Assembly: GCF_003255815.1 (NCBI RefSeq)
Contig: NC_037680.1
Location: 16,526,547 to 16,590,546, forward strand
Direction of reading: 5' to 3'
Length of the DNA stretch: 64,000 nt
Source of the DNA: Theropithecus gelada
Taxonomy: Eukaryota > Chordata > Mammalia > Primates > Cercopithecidae
The position numbers and the translations under genes are program-made. The notes beneath the pieces were generated by a model. The model did no database searches. It had not been told where the DNA came from and saw only the letters and a program-made list of their open reading frames with translations. Shown in pieces: positions 1-11,475 of this stretch; the stretch's first letter is position 1, and each line of letters starts with the position of its first letter.

Positions 1-254
1 TCAACACTAAGAATAATTTGTATAATAATAGATAATACATTTTATACTTATTATTATCTATTTTGGGGCACATCTCTCCACTCGGTAGAGTAGGGACCTT
101 CGGTGTATTTCAAGAGACAGATGCAGCAGCTGTCACATCAGAGGTGCTCAAAAATATCTTTTCAACAACAAAAAAAATTCTTTCTAAGCGTACTCTTCCA
201 AGATCCGTCAGGGAGCTCACCATTTTGAGAAGTTAATAACAGCTGCCATGAATC

Positions 255-410
255 CAATACCTGACATAAACCAGGCACAGTGCCTGGTGAGTTACAGACA
301 TTATCCTAGGTGAGGAAATTGAGGCACAGAGTTTTCTCTTGTCCAAGTGGTGGAGCCAGGACCGAACCCCAGGACTGAATCCCAGTCTTAACCCCAGTAG
401 TTTGTCATAT
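255..410 (+). mobile_element. MIR SINE
   Basis: Contains the MIR core and 3' arm in order: a caggcacagtgcctgg region, aggtgaggaaattgaggcacagag, then ggtggagccaggaccgaacccca. Diverged by roughly a quarter from the consensus as remembered; ancient tRNA-derived SINE. Confidence 0.85.
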
Positions 411-1685
411 AATGAGAAAATTATTCTTGCCATTATATCTGTCTCCCTCTCTTATTCATTCATTCATTCATTTAACCTACACATAAGTCACTTAAGGAGA
501 GCCTTGTCCTTACTGCTTCCACAGTGTGGCTAAGCATGTGGACATCCTGAGGGAATACCCTTCAGGGATTTCTGACTTCCACAAGCTCACAGAAAGGTAA
601 AGAGAAAGGCCCCAGTACTGCAAAAAATAAACAGGCAAATACAATCTAGTAATGATAAGGGACTCTTGTCTTCGATCTGAATTCATAACACTGTTCTTTT
701 ACAGACTGCAAAGCTCTCAGTATATCAGCAGTGAAATCATAAAAAGATTGTTATTGTTTTGTTTTGTTTTTTCATGCAGAAATAACACTAATTACTTTGC
801 AACATCTTCAGGCTCTGAGGAAGATCAAATTAAGCAGGTTATCTTGGTACTGTCCATTACCCCAGGCCTGCTTGCCTATCCCGGCTCTAATTGCCAGCTT
901 TCCTGGGCAGAAATAATTCCAAGCTGCATGCTCTGCACTTTCTCCTCCTTTTTAATATCATCAAATTTGAAATAGACATACGCAGCAGCAGAGTTGCTGG
1001 AAGTATTATAGAAGCCCAGTAGGAGATATTTGCGTATTTATGAAAATAGTTTACCTTCTGCTATGACAATAAAAATGTTCAGTCTCAGCAATTTGCCCAC
1101 TTTGTTTGAGGAAAACCAGGAGTGCATTAACAATTTAGGAAGGGCTTTTGAGGGGTGGTTACACCATTATCTTATTTTCCTTAAAGTTATTATTTCAAGA
1201 GGGTATTTTTTGGTGCAATTTCTAGTGCAAGGAATGTCCATCTTCTGACAATGATAAACAGGGAAACTTTTTCAATCCTCCCCAAAACGCGCCGAGCGTT
1301 TAGGTCAGACTTTGACAAACTTAGTCTAACAGGTTATACAAGGAACTCATACCCAACAAATATAACTTTTGCCTATTTTTTTTGATAACTACTTATGATT
1401 GACTTGTCAGTCTCAGGACTTGTTTTCAGCTTTCTAAAAATCTTTCTGACAATGTTAAGCAAGGAAGGTTGCAAGTCTGACTCAGCAATAGTTGACGTGT
1501 AACCTTTCTCTAGAAAGAGAATGAAGATGTCAGGAAAAAAAAATGTTTTCAGGCGAAAGATGACTACAGTGCCTTTAATGACATTAAATCTCTGTCTGGC
1601 AGCCAATATTTGCATAAGACTAATCTAGCTATGAGAACAGTTTACTATAATTTTAAAGTGGTCTAAAATAAATGAGCCCCAGGTG
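411..1685. other. Intronic DNA without recognised repeat
   Basis: A short (ATTC)n run at 454-475. The rest is AT-rich unique-looking sequence with no coding signal; the open frames here have no homology I recognise. A small CpG-bearing patch at about 1280-1315 (aacgcgccgagcg) stands out. Confidence 0.5.
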
Positions 1686-1950
1686 GAAGAAGCTAAATGG
1701 TATATTAGAAAGAGCAAAGGTTTTGAGGTTAGACAGACTTGGACACAAATCCCCACTGTCTCACTTACTTGTCGTGGCCTTCTGGAAAATATTTTAACCT
1801 TTTTGAGCCCCCATTTCATGAGTGTAAAATGGGGATAATCTTGCCTAGGGTTTCATAAGCTTGAGCTGACAAAAAGAACCTGTAGTTCTGAGTACATAGT
1901 GCCGGTAGAACGTGCGTAGGTGCTCAGTAACCTCTCTCACAGAGTACATG
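1686..1950 (+). mobile_element. MIR SINE (MIRb-like)
   Basis: Shows the MIRb order: agcaaaggttttgaggttagacagacttgg, then a cactgtctcacttactt block, then gtaaaatggggataat, and a 3' end resembling tgctcagtaa. Nearly full length. Confidence 0.85.
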
Positions 1951-2004
1951 TTCCATGTTTTACTATTATTTGTGTTATAGTTATCATACAGTTTAAATGC
2001 TGTT

Positions 2005-2462
2005 ACTTATATTTGTTTTCTGTGGCTGCTGTGACAAATCACCACACACTTGGTGGCTTACAGTAACAAAAGTTTTTTCTCTTAGAGCTCTGGAGGCCAG
2101 ATATCTGAGATTAAGATGTTGGCAGGTCTGTGCTTCCTCTGAAGGCTCTAGTGGAGAGCCTTTTCTGGCTCTTCCAGCTTCTGGTCACTCCATATGTTCC
2201 TCAGCTTGTGGCTGCAAAACTCTAATCTCTGTCTTTGTCTTCATGTGGCTTTCTTCTGTTTGTCTTCTCCTGTTTTGCCTGTTACAGGGACACTGGTCAC
2301 TGAATTTAAGGCACACCCAGATAACCCAGGCTGATATCATCTTGAAATTCTTTACTTAATGACATCCTCAAAGATTCTTTTTCCAAATAAGGGCACATTC
2401 ACAAGTTCTGGAGATTAAGACATGGACATATTTTTTTGAGAAACACCATTTAGTCCACCACA
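2005..2462 (-). mobile_element. MLT1-family LTR (ERVL-MaLR), reversed
   Basis: On the plus strand it begins with the reversed LTR 3' end (ctgtggctgctgtgacaaat..), passes ctctggaggccagat and a ccaaataagggcac segment, and ends with tttagtccaccacac, i.e. the reversed LTR 5' end. The 120-residue open frame at 1997-2359 is only this LTR and is not a gene. Confidence 0.8.
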
Positions 2463-3404
2463 CTAGTATATTGGAAACTACCATGAGCCAACTTTCGCAA
2501 GATGATTTATTCCAGTTGCTTTGCTTTTTTTAAAAATATCATTTGCATCATTATTAAGCTGAAAAAAATACCATCTAACTCAAAATAATGCAGAGACTAA
2601 ACAAGAATTGAGAGCTTTGGGTTTTGTAGTAATAAAAGCCTTATATCTTGGTATTATATAAACTTACATAATTTATAGCCTCACCGTCCATAGTGTCTTG
2701 AACTCATGGGATCTTTGATACTCGCCTCACACCTTTGGTTTGTTGCCTCTTCATCTTGGGATTTTCAGGCCTGTCATGAACTTTGCTCCCTGATAAGTAG
2801 CTGGATGGGTGCTGGGATTTAGACAAAAGTACAGTCATTTTCAAACCTCACTTTAAATAAATACATCAAATCCATATTTTAACCTTTCCTTTGCCTTTAA
2901 AAATAAACCAATATAGATAGAACTTTCTGACACCCTTAAAAGCTAGTTTGAGATCACTCAACTCATTTGCATGGATGACCTCTACTTGAACTCATTTCTC
3001 TGGAAATAAAAGTTTAGTGTACTACTAATTCAACTTAGAAAGTAATTGGAAGACTTCAGCAAATGAGGAAAATTCTCATTTTATAGGGACTGGGGACTTA
3101 ATTCAAATGAAAAAACCTTCATTGATGACATAAGTTAATTGTGCAGTTAACATAAAATAACCCTACCTAGAATTATAAAGACTCTGAAAGTATCAGTTTG
3201 CAAGTATCAAAGATTAAAAGATTCTTCAACAGAACATCACATTTCTTGAATTTTCTGCATATTGTATATTAAAGAAGACAGTCAGTGACCACTAGTTAGT
3301 CTAATACTTTATATAATTTCATTTGATAGAACCCTATTACAACCTCAAAATCTAGACATAGAGTTTCTTCAGTTTCCAAGACACGACACTCTCTCTTTTG
3401 CTGA
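2463..3404. other. Intronic DNA, mostly unassigned
   Basis: AT-rich. Positions about 3300-3385 weakly resemble a MIR (tttatataatttcatttgat.. then cctcaaaatctagacatagag). Nothing else is recognised and there is no splice-bounded open frame. Confidence 0.4.
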
Positions 3405-3655
3405 ATCCTTAACTTCTACCTCTAAATGTCAGAGATCTCATGGCTCAGCCCTAAACCCTCCTATCTAGTTACATACCTCCTTGGAAATTCCATCCATTCC
3501 TCTGGCTGCTAATATTATTCACATGCTACTAATGCCAAAATACTCTATCTCTCTAAGGTTGAGTCCTATATCAATCTACCTATTTAATGTCATTACTTGG
3601 ATACCTCATAGTCATGTCAAAAGTAATCCGCTGAAAATTAATTCTCTTTTAGGTT
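3405..3655 (+). mobile_element. L2 LINE, ORF2 fragment (part 1 of a split copy)
   Basis: Matches the L2 reverse-transcriptase region downstream of the ctaaatgt..gctcag block: tctaaatgtcagagatctcatgg, then segments corresponding to the conserved ctgatgactcc and tggatacctcatag parts. The same copy appears to resume at 5095 and again at 5790, split by later insertions. Confidence 0.7.
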
Positions 3656-4102
3656 GGGTTCCCTAAAAGCAGAAGTTCAGACAAGAATTCTCAAGTAACT
3701 TATGATATTGAAATTGATTTAGTGATAGTCAAGTGATTTATTTAATTAGTCCTCTCAGAAGGGAAGTGAGAAAAACAGGAGAGGGCTGGGCAAAAAATGT
3801 GAGTGAGTCTAGCTTCAACATGATCCCATAAGGAAACTCTGGAATGCAAATTGTGCACTCAGCTGATCCCACCTTGAGGCAAGGAGACTGACCTTTTGTT
3901 ACCACATGTCAGGTTTCCAGCTTCCTCAGGAGTGAGAGGTTGTAGGACCTAACCTCCCCAACACTGCAGCTAGTGTCTTGCTGGGGAAAAGCTCCAGAGA
4001 AGGTGGAAGCTATGAGCAACTAGCATCCAGCACTCACAGCAGCTGGAAAAAGGGGAAATCTGCCAAGAGAGAAGGCAAGAACAGGGCATCAATAACATCC
4101 AC
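3656..4102. other. Unclassified repeat-like DNA
   Basis: Begins ggttgggttccctaaaagcaga and has the look of an old LTR or MER element inserted in the L2 copy, but I could not assign a family. No coding potential. Confidence 0.3.
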
Positions 4103-4174
4103 TATAGCTTCTGAATTAATCCCACACTACGTGGTCAAAGTTCTACCTACCAATTCTCCCTGATATCCACCATC
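4103..4174 (+). repeat. 72-bp direct repeat, copy A
   Basis: Identical at 71 of 72 positions to 4654-4725; the only difference is g/t at the eleventh base. Copy A lies 27 bases outside the LTR at 4202-5090. Confidence 0.97.
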
Positions 4175-4550
4175 TCTCTATTTCTTCTCCCAATAACCTA
4201 GTGTGCAGGATTTTTCTCAGTTACTTTACCAGCCAGGGACCTCCACAGTCAGCGATGTCCCCACCTGGGCCTTGCTCAGTCCTGGGCCTGACACAGGAGG
4301 TACCCCATTCACTGCTGGGCCACACCTGGCTTACACACCAGCCTGGATCCTGCACTCACCGCAGGTTCCATGCTCAGCCTGCGGCTGGGCTGGGCATGCC
4401 CCAGCCCGCCTGTGTTACGGCTCGTACCCGTGTTTGGTGGTTCTCATGTCCTTGTCCTGCATCCAAGAAGAATAAGGTTATGTTGACAATCAAAGGGTGA
4501 GGAGGGCAGAGAAGAATTCTACTGAGTGACAGAACAGCTCTCAGTTCCTC

Positions 4551-4647
4551 ACAAGCTGAGGAATGTATGGAGTGACCAGAAGCTGGAAGAGCAAGAAAAG
4601 ACTCTCCATTGGAGCCTTCAGAGGGAGCACAGACCTGCCAATGTCTG
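4551..4647 (+). repeat. MLT1-like fragment inside the LTR
   Basis: From cacaagctgagg to ccaatgtct this segment matches the reverse complement of part of the MLT1 LTR near 2112-2208 at 88 of 97 positions, almost all differences being transitions. Two independent MLT1 copies would normally differ far more, so a local inverted copy or a shared subfamily is likely. Confidence 0.7.
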
Positions 4648-4653
4648 CAAGGG

Positions 4654-4725
4654 TATAGCTTCTTAATTAATCCCACACTACGTGGTCAAAGTTCTACCTA
4701 CCAATTCTCCCTGATATCCACCATC
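4654..4725 (+). repeat. 72-bp direct repeat, copy B
   Basis: Second copy of 4103-4174 (71/72 identical), directly after the MLT1-like fragment and inside the LTR. Confidence 0.97.
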
Positions 4726-5094
4726 CCTGAAACCCCACCCTAAGTTGGGTGGTCTCCCTCCCAGTGTAGCTGGGTCCAGGGCTTTTATGAGCTCAGAATG
4801 GGTAGTACATGCTAACTGGTTTGTTCATATGTGTATGCAAAAGAGGTTAAAACAAAGGCACCACTCAAAGGTGGGCATGACAGTGTAGAAAACCAGTTAG
4901 GGAAGGGTAGGTATATGTAAAATAGGTGAAGGGTGAGGATCAATCAGAAGAAAGCCACCAAATGGGAAAGGAGACTCTCAATCCAGTCCATGGATTTGAC
5001 TTGTAGCTTGGCTTCCAGGCTTTAAACTGTCTCAGCTTGAAGGGAAGGTCTCACAGGGGACCCTCTCCTGTCTGCCTTCTGCCACTATCACTAG

Positions 5095-5463
5095 GCCAAG
5101 CTACTACCACGTCTTATTTCAACTAGTAAAATGCTTCCAACACATGCCTCTATGTCCACCTTACTCATCGGCAATACACTGACCTCAGAAAAGCCAGGAT
5201 TATTTTTTTTTTTAAACACAAATCTGGTGGCTCCAAATGCTTTAACGTCTTCTTATTTCCTTTATAACTAATTTCAAAATCAAGGCCCAGATCTCAGAGC
5301 CACTGTGGCATTAGGCCCCTGACTCCAATGCACTCTCCAATGACCTCTCCCTCTGATATACTATGCATCTGATGCTTCTAGTACTTTGGTCCATACCTAT
5401 ATCACTAGAAGGTTCTGCCTTGTGACTTTCACTCATGTTATTTCCACTAATGAAATGAGAATA
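5095..5463 (+). mobile_element. L2 LINE (part 2 of the split copy)
   Basis: Resembles the L2 segment with ccaagctactacc, the tttaaacacaaatctggtgg block and ctccaatgcactctcc. It follows directly after the LTR target duplication. Confidence 0.65.
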
Positions 5464-5466
5464 CTA

Positions 5467-5489
<23 letters not shown>
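5464..5489 (+). repeat. (TA)n microsatellite
   Basis: About 13 TA units directly at the poly-T end of the following Alu. Confidence 0.95.
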
Positions 5490-5497
<8 letters not shown>

Positions 5498-5781
5498 TTT
5501 TGAGATAGAGTCTTACTCTGTCACCCAGACTGGAGTGCAGTGGTGCGACCTCAGCTCATTGCAACCTTTGCCTCCTGGGTTTAAGTGATTCTCCTGCCTC
5601 AGCCTCTCAAGTAGCTGGAATCACAAGTGCATGCCACCACACCCAGCTGATTTTGGTATTTTTAGTGGAGATAAGGTTTCATATGTTGCCCAGGCTGGTC
5701 TCAAACTGCTGACCTCAAGTGATCCACCCACCTTGGCCTCCCAAAGCACTGAGATTACAGGCATGAGCCACTGTGTTCCGC
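5490..5781 (-). mobile_element. Alu SINE, full length, reversed
   Basis: Poly-T then gagatagagtcttactctg, both monomers, ending caggcatgagccactg. AluS-type. It splits the L2 copy. Confidence 0.95.
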
Positions 5782-5789
5782 TAAGAACG

Positions 5790-5960
5790 TTTTTTTCTAG
5801 GTCTCCGTTTATTTTGTTTGTTCTCATCACTCAGGTCTCAGGTTCAAAGACAATTGCCTGAAAGAGACCGCTTCTGATCTCACCTTGTTCACAGCAGTAA
5901 TCACAATCTACAAGGTTATTTGTTCTCTGAAAAACCTAACTATTGAATGAGCTAGATTTG
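5790..5960 (+). mobile_element. L2 LINE (part 3 of the split copy)
   Basis: The ttctcatcactcaggtctcag..tctgatctcacc stretch fits the L2 region ending the ORF2. Diverged; continuation of the copy at 5095-5463. Confidence 0.45.
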
Positions 5961-7220
5961 GTGTATGAAAGCAGAAAACAGTTTTCTATTAACCTTGATC
6001 TTTTGACTCATTATCCTCCCCACCGGATAATCCCATTGCTTCTTCAGCTTCTCTCAGATATTAAAAATTCCAATCCAGTGAAACATCCACACTTTTAATA
6101 TCTTTGACTTATACTGTTTAAAGCTTTTTATCTCACCCAGCTTGGATCTGCCTTGGGCTGGTAACACAGCATTGAACAGGTAGGGAATGATCAACTTCTT
6201 TGGGAATGATCAACTTCTTTAGGATTCCCCTAAGCTTGTGTTCCTCTCCTGGCCGCACCCAGCTGTCAATGATGAGATTTAACTAAATAAAAAGTAACTA
6301 TAAAATAATCTGCTATTAGGTGGGAGATGTAATAAGCATACATGCTATTTTTGCAGGTAGATGAAAATATATGTACAGTTCCATCCAGAAAGTCATGTGA
6401 TTCTCCTCAGTTTGCGATTCAGTTTATCATTCTACTCAGATAATAAGTCAAGAGATAAAGGTTAATCAGAGAACTAATCAAAATTAGTTCTTTCCCATCA
6501 TTTAACTTTTTGTAAAAGAAAGTTTCATATTTACTTTTCTATTTGGGACCTACTGTAGGCAATTATAGCTTTCACAATATGATCCTTTAGAACTATGGTT
6601 AATAGCTTAATAGCCCTTTTGACAATTTCTGGATTCTTGAAAATCAGAGCCCCACTAATGTGAAGGAAGTTTGCCAACAACTGTGAACATGGGAAGTGAG
6701 TGGGAAACTGAGTGTTGGTGCCCAAGTCCCAGACATGACCTCCCACAGAATGGGCTCCTTAGTGAGAGAGGGATGACCCTAGTGGGAACTGAAACAGCCT
6801 CAAAGCTGGAGGCCCTCCTCTTCTCCCCTTCTGCACTATCCTAAGTTTCTGTCAGCACCCCACAACAAAACCTCACCACCTTACCCCAAGCTGTTAAGAG
6901 TAAGCTTGGTTGTACTTCATATCTTGAAGATTCTTATAGGCATCTTCAGATCATCTGGGGCAATTAACTTCTGACTGCTAGAAATGACCAAAATCCCAAC
7001 TTGCGTGCCTGTTCATGGAGCTGTTTACCTTAAGATCTGTTTCTCGAATTTCCCCCTGCTCTGCTGTTTCACAAAGGGTGGGGAAGCAGTGAAGGGAGAA
7101 AACTAGCTGACCCCTGCAGACTGTGTTTTCCAGGATCCTATGCCAAGAAAGGTACTAATGGAAGATTGGATGTTCCATTAGTGGGAAGGAGGGAGAAATT
7201 CCCACTTCTACGTTTATGGT
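5961..7220. other. Intronic DNA, unassigned
   Basis: No repeat family recognised with confidence. Contains an exact 19-bp tandem duplication at 6183-6220 (gggaatgatcaacttcttt twice). No coding or RNA gene signal. Confidence 0.5.
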
Positions 7221-7530
7221 GTGATTCCCAGAAGCCACTGTTTCTCTTCTTGGTCTCCAGAAAACCCTGTGATGAGCAGCCCTGATTCCATTTTTTCACC
7301 AGGTGACTGTCACCCTGGTGCACCAGTAACAACACTCCCCTCTGGTCCCTTCAGACTTAGGGTAGGAGCTTCCTACCATCATTCATTTCTGGTTTGCCTC
7401 CCTCTGTACTGGATGCTTTCTCAGCATCCTCCCTGCATTCTATATAGCTGTGGAAACAATTCTCTGTGTTTGTGTTAACTCCTCAGAGTGGGTTCTGTAC
7501 TTCTAGTGGGACCCTGGCTGATCAAGGCTG
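7221..7530 (+). mobile_element. Possible old LTR or MER end
   Basis: The block from about 7335 (ctctggtcccttcagac) to gtgggaccctggctgatcaag near 7525 resembles the 3' end of an interspersed repeat seen widely in primates, but the family is not assigned. Confidence 0.3.
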
Positions 7531-7954
7531 ACTTTAGAAAAGGTGAGTGGGATGGGGCAGGGCAGTGCAGAGATGAACAAAAACCTTTGACTGTGGTATG
7601 CAGAAGAATGAGCATGCTGTTAGAAATGAACAGGTCATCAAAAATGATTCAGACTGAAAATAAGATGTTGTTATCTACCAAAATGCTGCATGCAGGGAGG
7701 AAGAGAATTATTCACCACCACTTTAATGCTAGCGAACCATCATATCCAAGGCCTTAACACATCAAAACCACAGGCTTTCTTTCATGCAAGAGTACATTAC
7801 TGGGCTTCCCCTTCCAGAACTGCTTCACTCTCAGCAGGAAAGCAAAGGGATCCTGTCACTCAGGGAGTAGACAAGAGACCTTGTGATATTCAGGATGGGT
7901 GCTGGGGATGCAAACTTCAAAATGGGTACTTGAAAATGGTATTCCTAACATATT

Positions 7955-9279
7955 CTATAACTATTAGTGAGTTCCTACCATGTGTTGTGTTGTTTTAGGT
8001 ACTGGGGATAGAGCAGTGAGCAAATAAAACAAAGCCCTGTCTTCAAAGAGTGTATAATATGACAGTGGAAGGATGGGAGAGACAAACAGACAATAAACAA
8101 AATAAATAAATAACATTTTTAAAAATGGTGATATATGCTACAGAGAAAAATAATGCAGGGAAGTGGATAGTAAGTGTTGAGAATAGGGTGTTGATGTTTT
8201 AAATACAAGGTCAGGGAGGGCCTCAGAGTGGCATTTAAGTAAAGAGCCAATGGAGGTAAAGAAGAGAGTCATGAGTTTTCTGGGTAAAGGACATTCAGGA
8301 AAAGAGGTGGAAAAGATTTAGCATCATTTTGGGATAGGATGTGACAAATAGAAAGGACTCCAAGAAGAATTCAAGGTTTCTGGCCAGAGCTTCTGGAAGA
8401 ATGGCATTAGTTGAAATGGGGCAAAGATGAGATAGAGGATATTTGCTTGGGGTTGGGGTCAGGAAGATTAGAAGCTTAATATTTAGACACATTAAACGTG
8501 GTAAGCCTATTAGACATTTAACAGGGGGTGTGACATCGGTAGCTGCTTCTATGAATCTAGAATTCAGAGAGAGAGAGAGAGAGATCCTAGAGTTGTCAGC
8601 ATATCACGAGTGCTTAAGCAGTATGTAAAGCCCTAAGAGAATGAAAGTGAGCATAAACAGGAAGATAAAAATTCCAAAATGAAGTCCTTGGTACTCCAAT
8701 ATTAAGAGGTTAGGGAGATGAGGAGAAACTCGAAAAGAAGCTTTAGAGGTAGTGGCAAATGAGGTGTGAGGCAAAACATCGGGTAGGGGGTGTCCGGAAA
8801 GTCAATTGAAGAATGTGTTTCAAGATAGACCATGTAACATACTGCTAGTAGATGGAATAAGGTGAACACCAAGGACTTACCACTGGATCTGAGGTCGTTG
8901 ATGGGGCTGCCAAGAGCAACATTAATGGAGTGGTGTGGAGAAAACACGGGGTGGAATCAAGGAAGAATTAAGAAAGAAAATGAATCCTATCAAGGACAGA
9001 AAACACTTTCCAGGAAAGTTTCTGTAAAGGGAAAGGCAGAAATAAATAGTGGCTCAAGAATGAAGTAGAGGTAAAAAGAAGGTAGAAGAATAAAAAGTTA
9101 TTATGTTGGAGAGAAAGACTTAATAGAGAAAAGAAAAACATGGTTTGGAAAAAGAGGGTATAATTGCTGCCATGATGTCTTCAGACAGTGCAGAGGAGTT
9201 GGGACTTGGTGCACAAGTGGAGACACTCATATCAGCTAGAAGTATGGATAGTGCATCTATGGTACTGTTATAGGAGTTA
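7955..9279 (-). mobile_element. L2 LINE, reversed, 3' half of a long copy
   Basis: Starts with the reversed L2 3' end (gagttcctaccatgtg..ctggggatagagcagtgagcaaa, then gacaataaacaaaataaataa). It continues through the reversed 3' UTR and ORF2 (ggtcagggagggcctcagag; attagaagcttaatatttagacac; gtcagcatatcacgag). It is joined to 9840-11045 once the LTR between them is removed. Strongly purine-rich on the plus strand. Together about 2.5 kb of L2, long for this ancient family. No intact frame. Confidence 0.85.
8566..8584 (+). repeat. (GA)n microsatellite
   Basis: Short run of GA units inside the reversed L2. Confidence 0.9.
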
Positions 9280-9839
9280 TTAAGAAGTTATTTTTGGCAG
9301 ATAGAGAGGAAAAGGTTTCCTTGGGAAGCTTTTGTTTCTTTTAAAGCAACTCCAGAAATGTTTCTTGTCTAGCAGGAAAAACCCAGCTCTTAGATGGGCC
9401 ATGCTAGCCATTAGAAACTGGGTCCACCCAAACAAGGCGATTTCTGCAGTCTTCTTGGGCCCTTGGCCCAACATGTGCCTGACAACATGCCTCCCCCACA
9501 TATCCCCAGGTGTATAGAACATCATGGTGGCCTGCATTTGCATATCAAAAGGCTAGAGTGGGAGGGCCATACCTAGTCAAACCAATACCCTGAGTCGTAC
9601 ACAAATCAGACACTGCCTCCTCCAGCCTCCTTATATAAGCAGTCACTTTTCCACAGCACACAGGGTTTCCTCGTGCAGCTTTGGAGTTCCCCTCCCTCTG
9701 TCTCTGTATGGGGGAGCTTCTTCTTTCCTTCTTATTAAACTCTCTGCTCCATAAAACCGCTCCACAGGATCTGTGTCACTATCAAAATTGGTGCCAGACT
9801 AAGAACCCGGGTGTTCCTCCAGTTATCGGAATCATATCA
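9280..9839 (+). mobile_element. Solo ERV1-type LTR
   Basis: Inserted in the L2. Carries LTR promoter and processing signals: ttatataagc TATA at 9631-9640, attaaa poly(A) signal at 9734-9739, and a U5 with ggtgccagactaagaacccggg, ending tatca. The left edge is approximate, set by where L2 similarity stops. No internal viral genes. Subfamily not assigned. Confidence 0.7.
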
Positions 9840-11045
9840 GCACCAGAAGGAAAAGTAGAGTATAACAGGCACAGGTGCAGGCAAGCGAGTAGATGTGGTT
9901 GGAGTTTACAGAAGTTCTTTTCTGGTTACTTTTATTTTATCAGTAAAATATGTTGCTGAGAAGAAGGAACCAAGTCACCAACTAATAAGGATGGGGGAAG
10001 AGGTATTGAAGGTTTAAGAAAAGAACTAAAAATATGACATACTCCACTGGTAGAGTGAGAGAGAAATGGATATGGAAATATATTTTCCAGTTAGCATTAA
10101 GAGCCCACTTGAGATTAGTGGTCATGAATTTAAAGTGAGGCCATTCACCATGGTTTGACACTTTTCTTCAGTCGTGTTCAGTTGCACAGTTGCAGGCATG
10201 GAGTAGACAAAGAGTTAGATTTAAGTAGGGCTGTGTTTTTGCCTATGATGAAGTGAGAGAGTGATCAAAAATTTGTGGATACATGCAAGGGAGGGATTAT
10301 AATTATTGGTCACCAGAATTTAAGCTGGATTACAAAAGGATTGAATTGAAGGCAAGCCAGGAAAAGTGTAAATTGATATCACTGAAAAATTGTAGATTCT
10401 GATGGGGTCAAAGGGAGGTTGGAGAGGAGTTCCTGGAGGGAGTGGGCTGGAAACATAGCAGAATGTGATGCTGGAAATGGAAAATATGGAGGGCACGTGG
10501 TTAGGGTAAGACAAGAGAGCAAATGGGAGCGAATGGCTGAGAAATATAGATGAGAGGAACACAGGAAGAGAGGAGGTCAGTGATTTAGAAGCCAGGATAT
10601 TAGCAGGGTAACATTAGGTTGGAGGGAAATTGAAATCACCAAAAAGCAGGAGTGGTATGAAAAAGAGGGACAATGAGCCAGGATCAAAAATCCTCAAAAA
10701 TTAAGAGAAAATGGTCTCCAAGTATGAGTTAATAACAGAAACAAGGAGGACTGGTATTTGGAATAGGCTGATGACCTGAGATTCAAAGTCGATTGTTTTC
10801 ATGGAGAAAGAAGAGAAGATAGGAACAAAGTGACAATGAGGAGATAAGAGGACACCATCCTTCCTTCAAGCGAGGCTTACAACAATGCAATGGGATAAGA
10901 GCTATAGCTTTCATTTGAAAGGGCTATGGGGAAAATGGTATCCTCAAGATAGGACCAGGTTCTGGAACACAGGGGATCGAGAATACCAATTCTGTTAATA
11001 ATAAGAGACAAGAACTTCTAAAATTCACAGTGGAAGAGTTTTAGG
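9840..11045 (-). mobile_element. L2 LINE, reversed, 5' half of the same copy
   Basis: Resumes reversed L2 ORF2 directly after the LTR: ggttggagtttacagaagttc, gagcccacttgagattagtgg, tcatgaatttaaagtgaggcc, gttagatttaagtagggctg. Similarity becomes hard to follow past about 10600, so the 5' limit is approximate. Confidence 0.75.
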
Positions 11046-11464
11046 AAGTGAGGAAGATGTCATCTGAAAATGACTATAGAGGGTTTAGTGTACCCCAGCA
11101 GTTCTGCCCTCTAGGGCTGCATCTCCTTATCATTGAGGAACCTCTCAGACCTTTCACAGCACCCATTTGGGTGGCAGTAGGTACAGTGGGAGGAATCTTT
11201 GGAATGCTGTCTCAGACACATTTGAGCCTGTAGAAGTACACACCTTAGAGTGTAGTGTCCTCTGTGGCCCCTCCCTTCCCCTTCAGGCTTGGCTATGCCA
11301 TATTAGAAGTGACAGTTCTACTCTACAGTAGCTGCCCATGATGACAGAAAAATTTCTTCGTGAAGTTTGCTATCTTCCTGGGCTTCACCCAGCATGGAAC
11401 CCAGATATGCTGTACTATCATATATTTAAATTTAAAATGGACTTTTGTGTTACTGCACATATTT
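11046..11464. other. Intronic DNA, unassigned
   Basis: No repeat or coding feature recognised. Confidence 0.5.
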
Positions 11465-11475
11465 GGCATAAAGTT

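Larger units (their letters stand above)
4202..5090 (-). mobile_element. Solo ERV1-type LTR, reversed, carrying an internal insertion
   Basis: On the minus strand it runs TG..CA from 5090 to 4202 and is flanked by the 4-bp duplication ctag (4198-4201 and 5091-5094), as expected of ERV1 integration. A cataaaagccc TATA-like block lies near 4787-4777. The R/U5-like part (ctgagagctgttctgtcactc..) is at 4548 downward and is CpG-bearing. The LTR is broken at about 4549-4725 by extra sequence (see the MLT1-like fragment and repeat copy B). Subfamily not assigned. No viral genes are present. Confidence 0.65.

Noticed and set aside
1997..2359. 120-residue open frame on the plus strand
   Set aside because: Lies wholly within a reversed MLT1 LTR; no protein homology.
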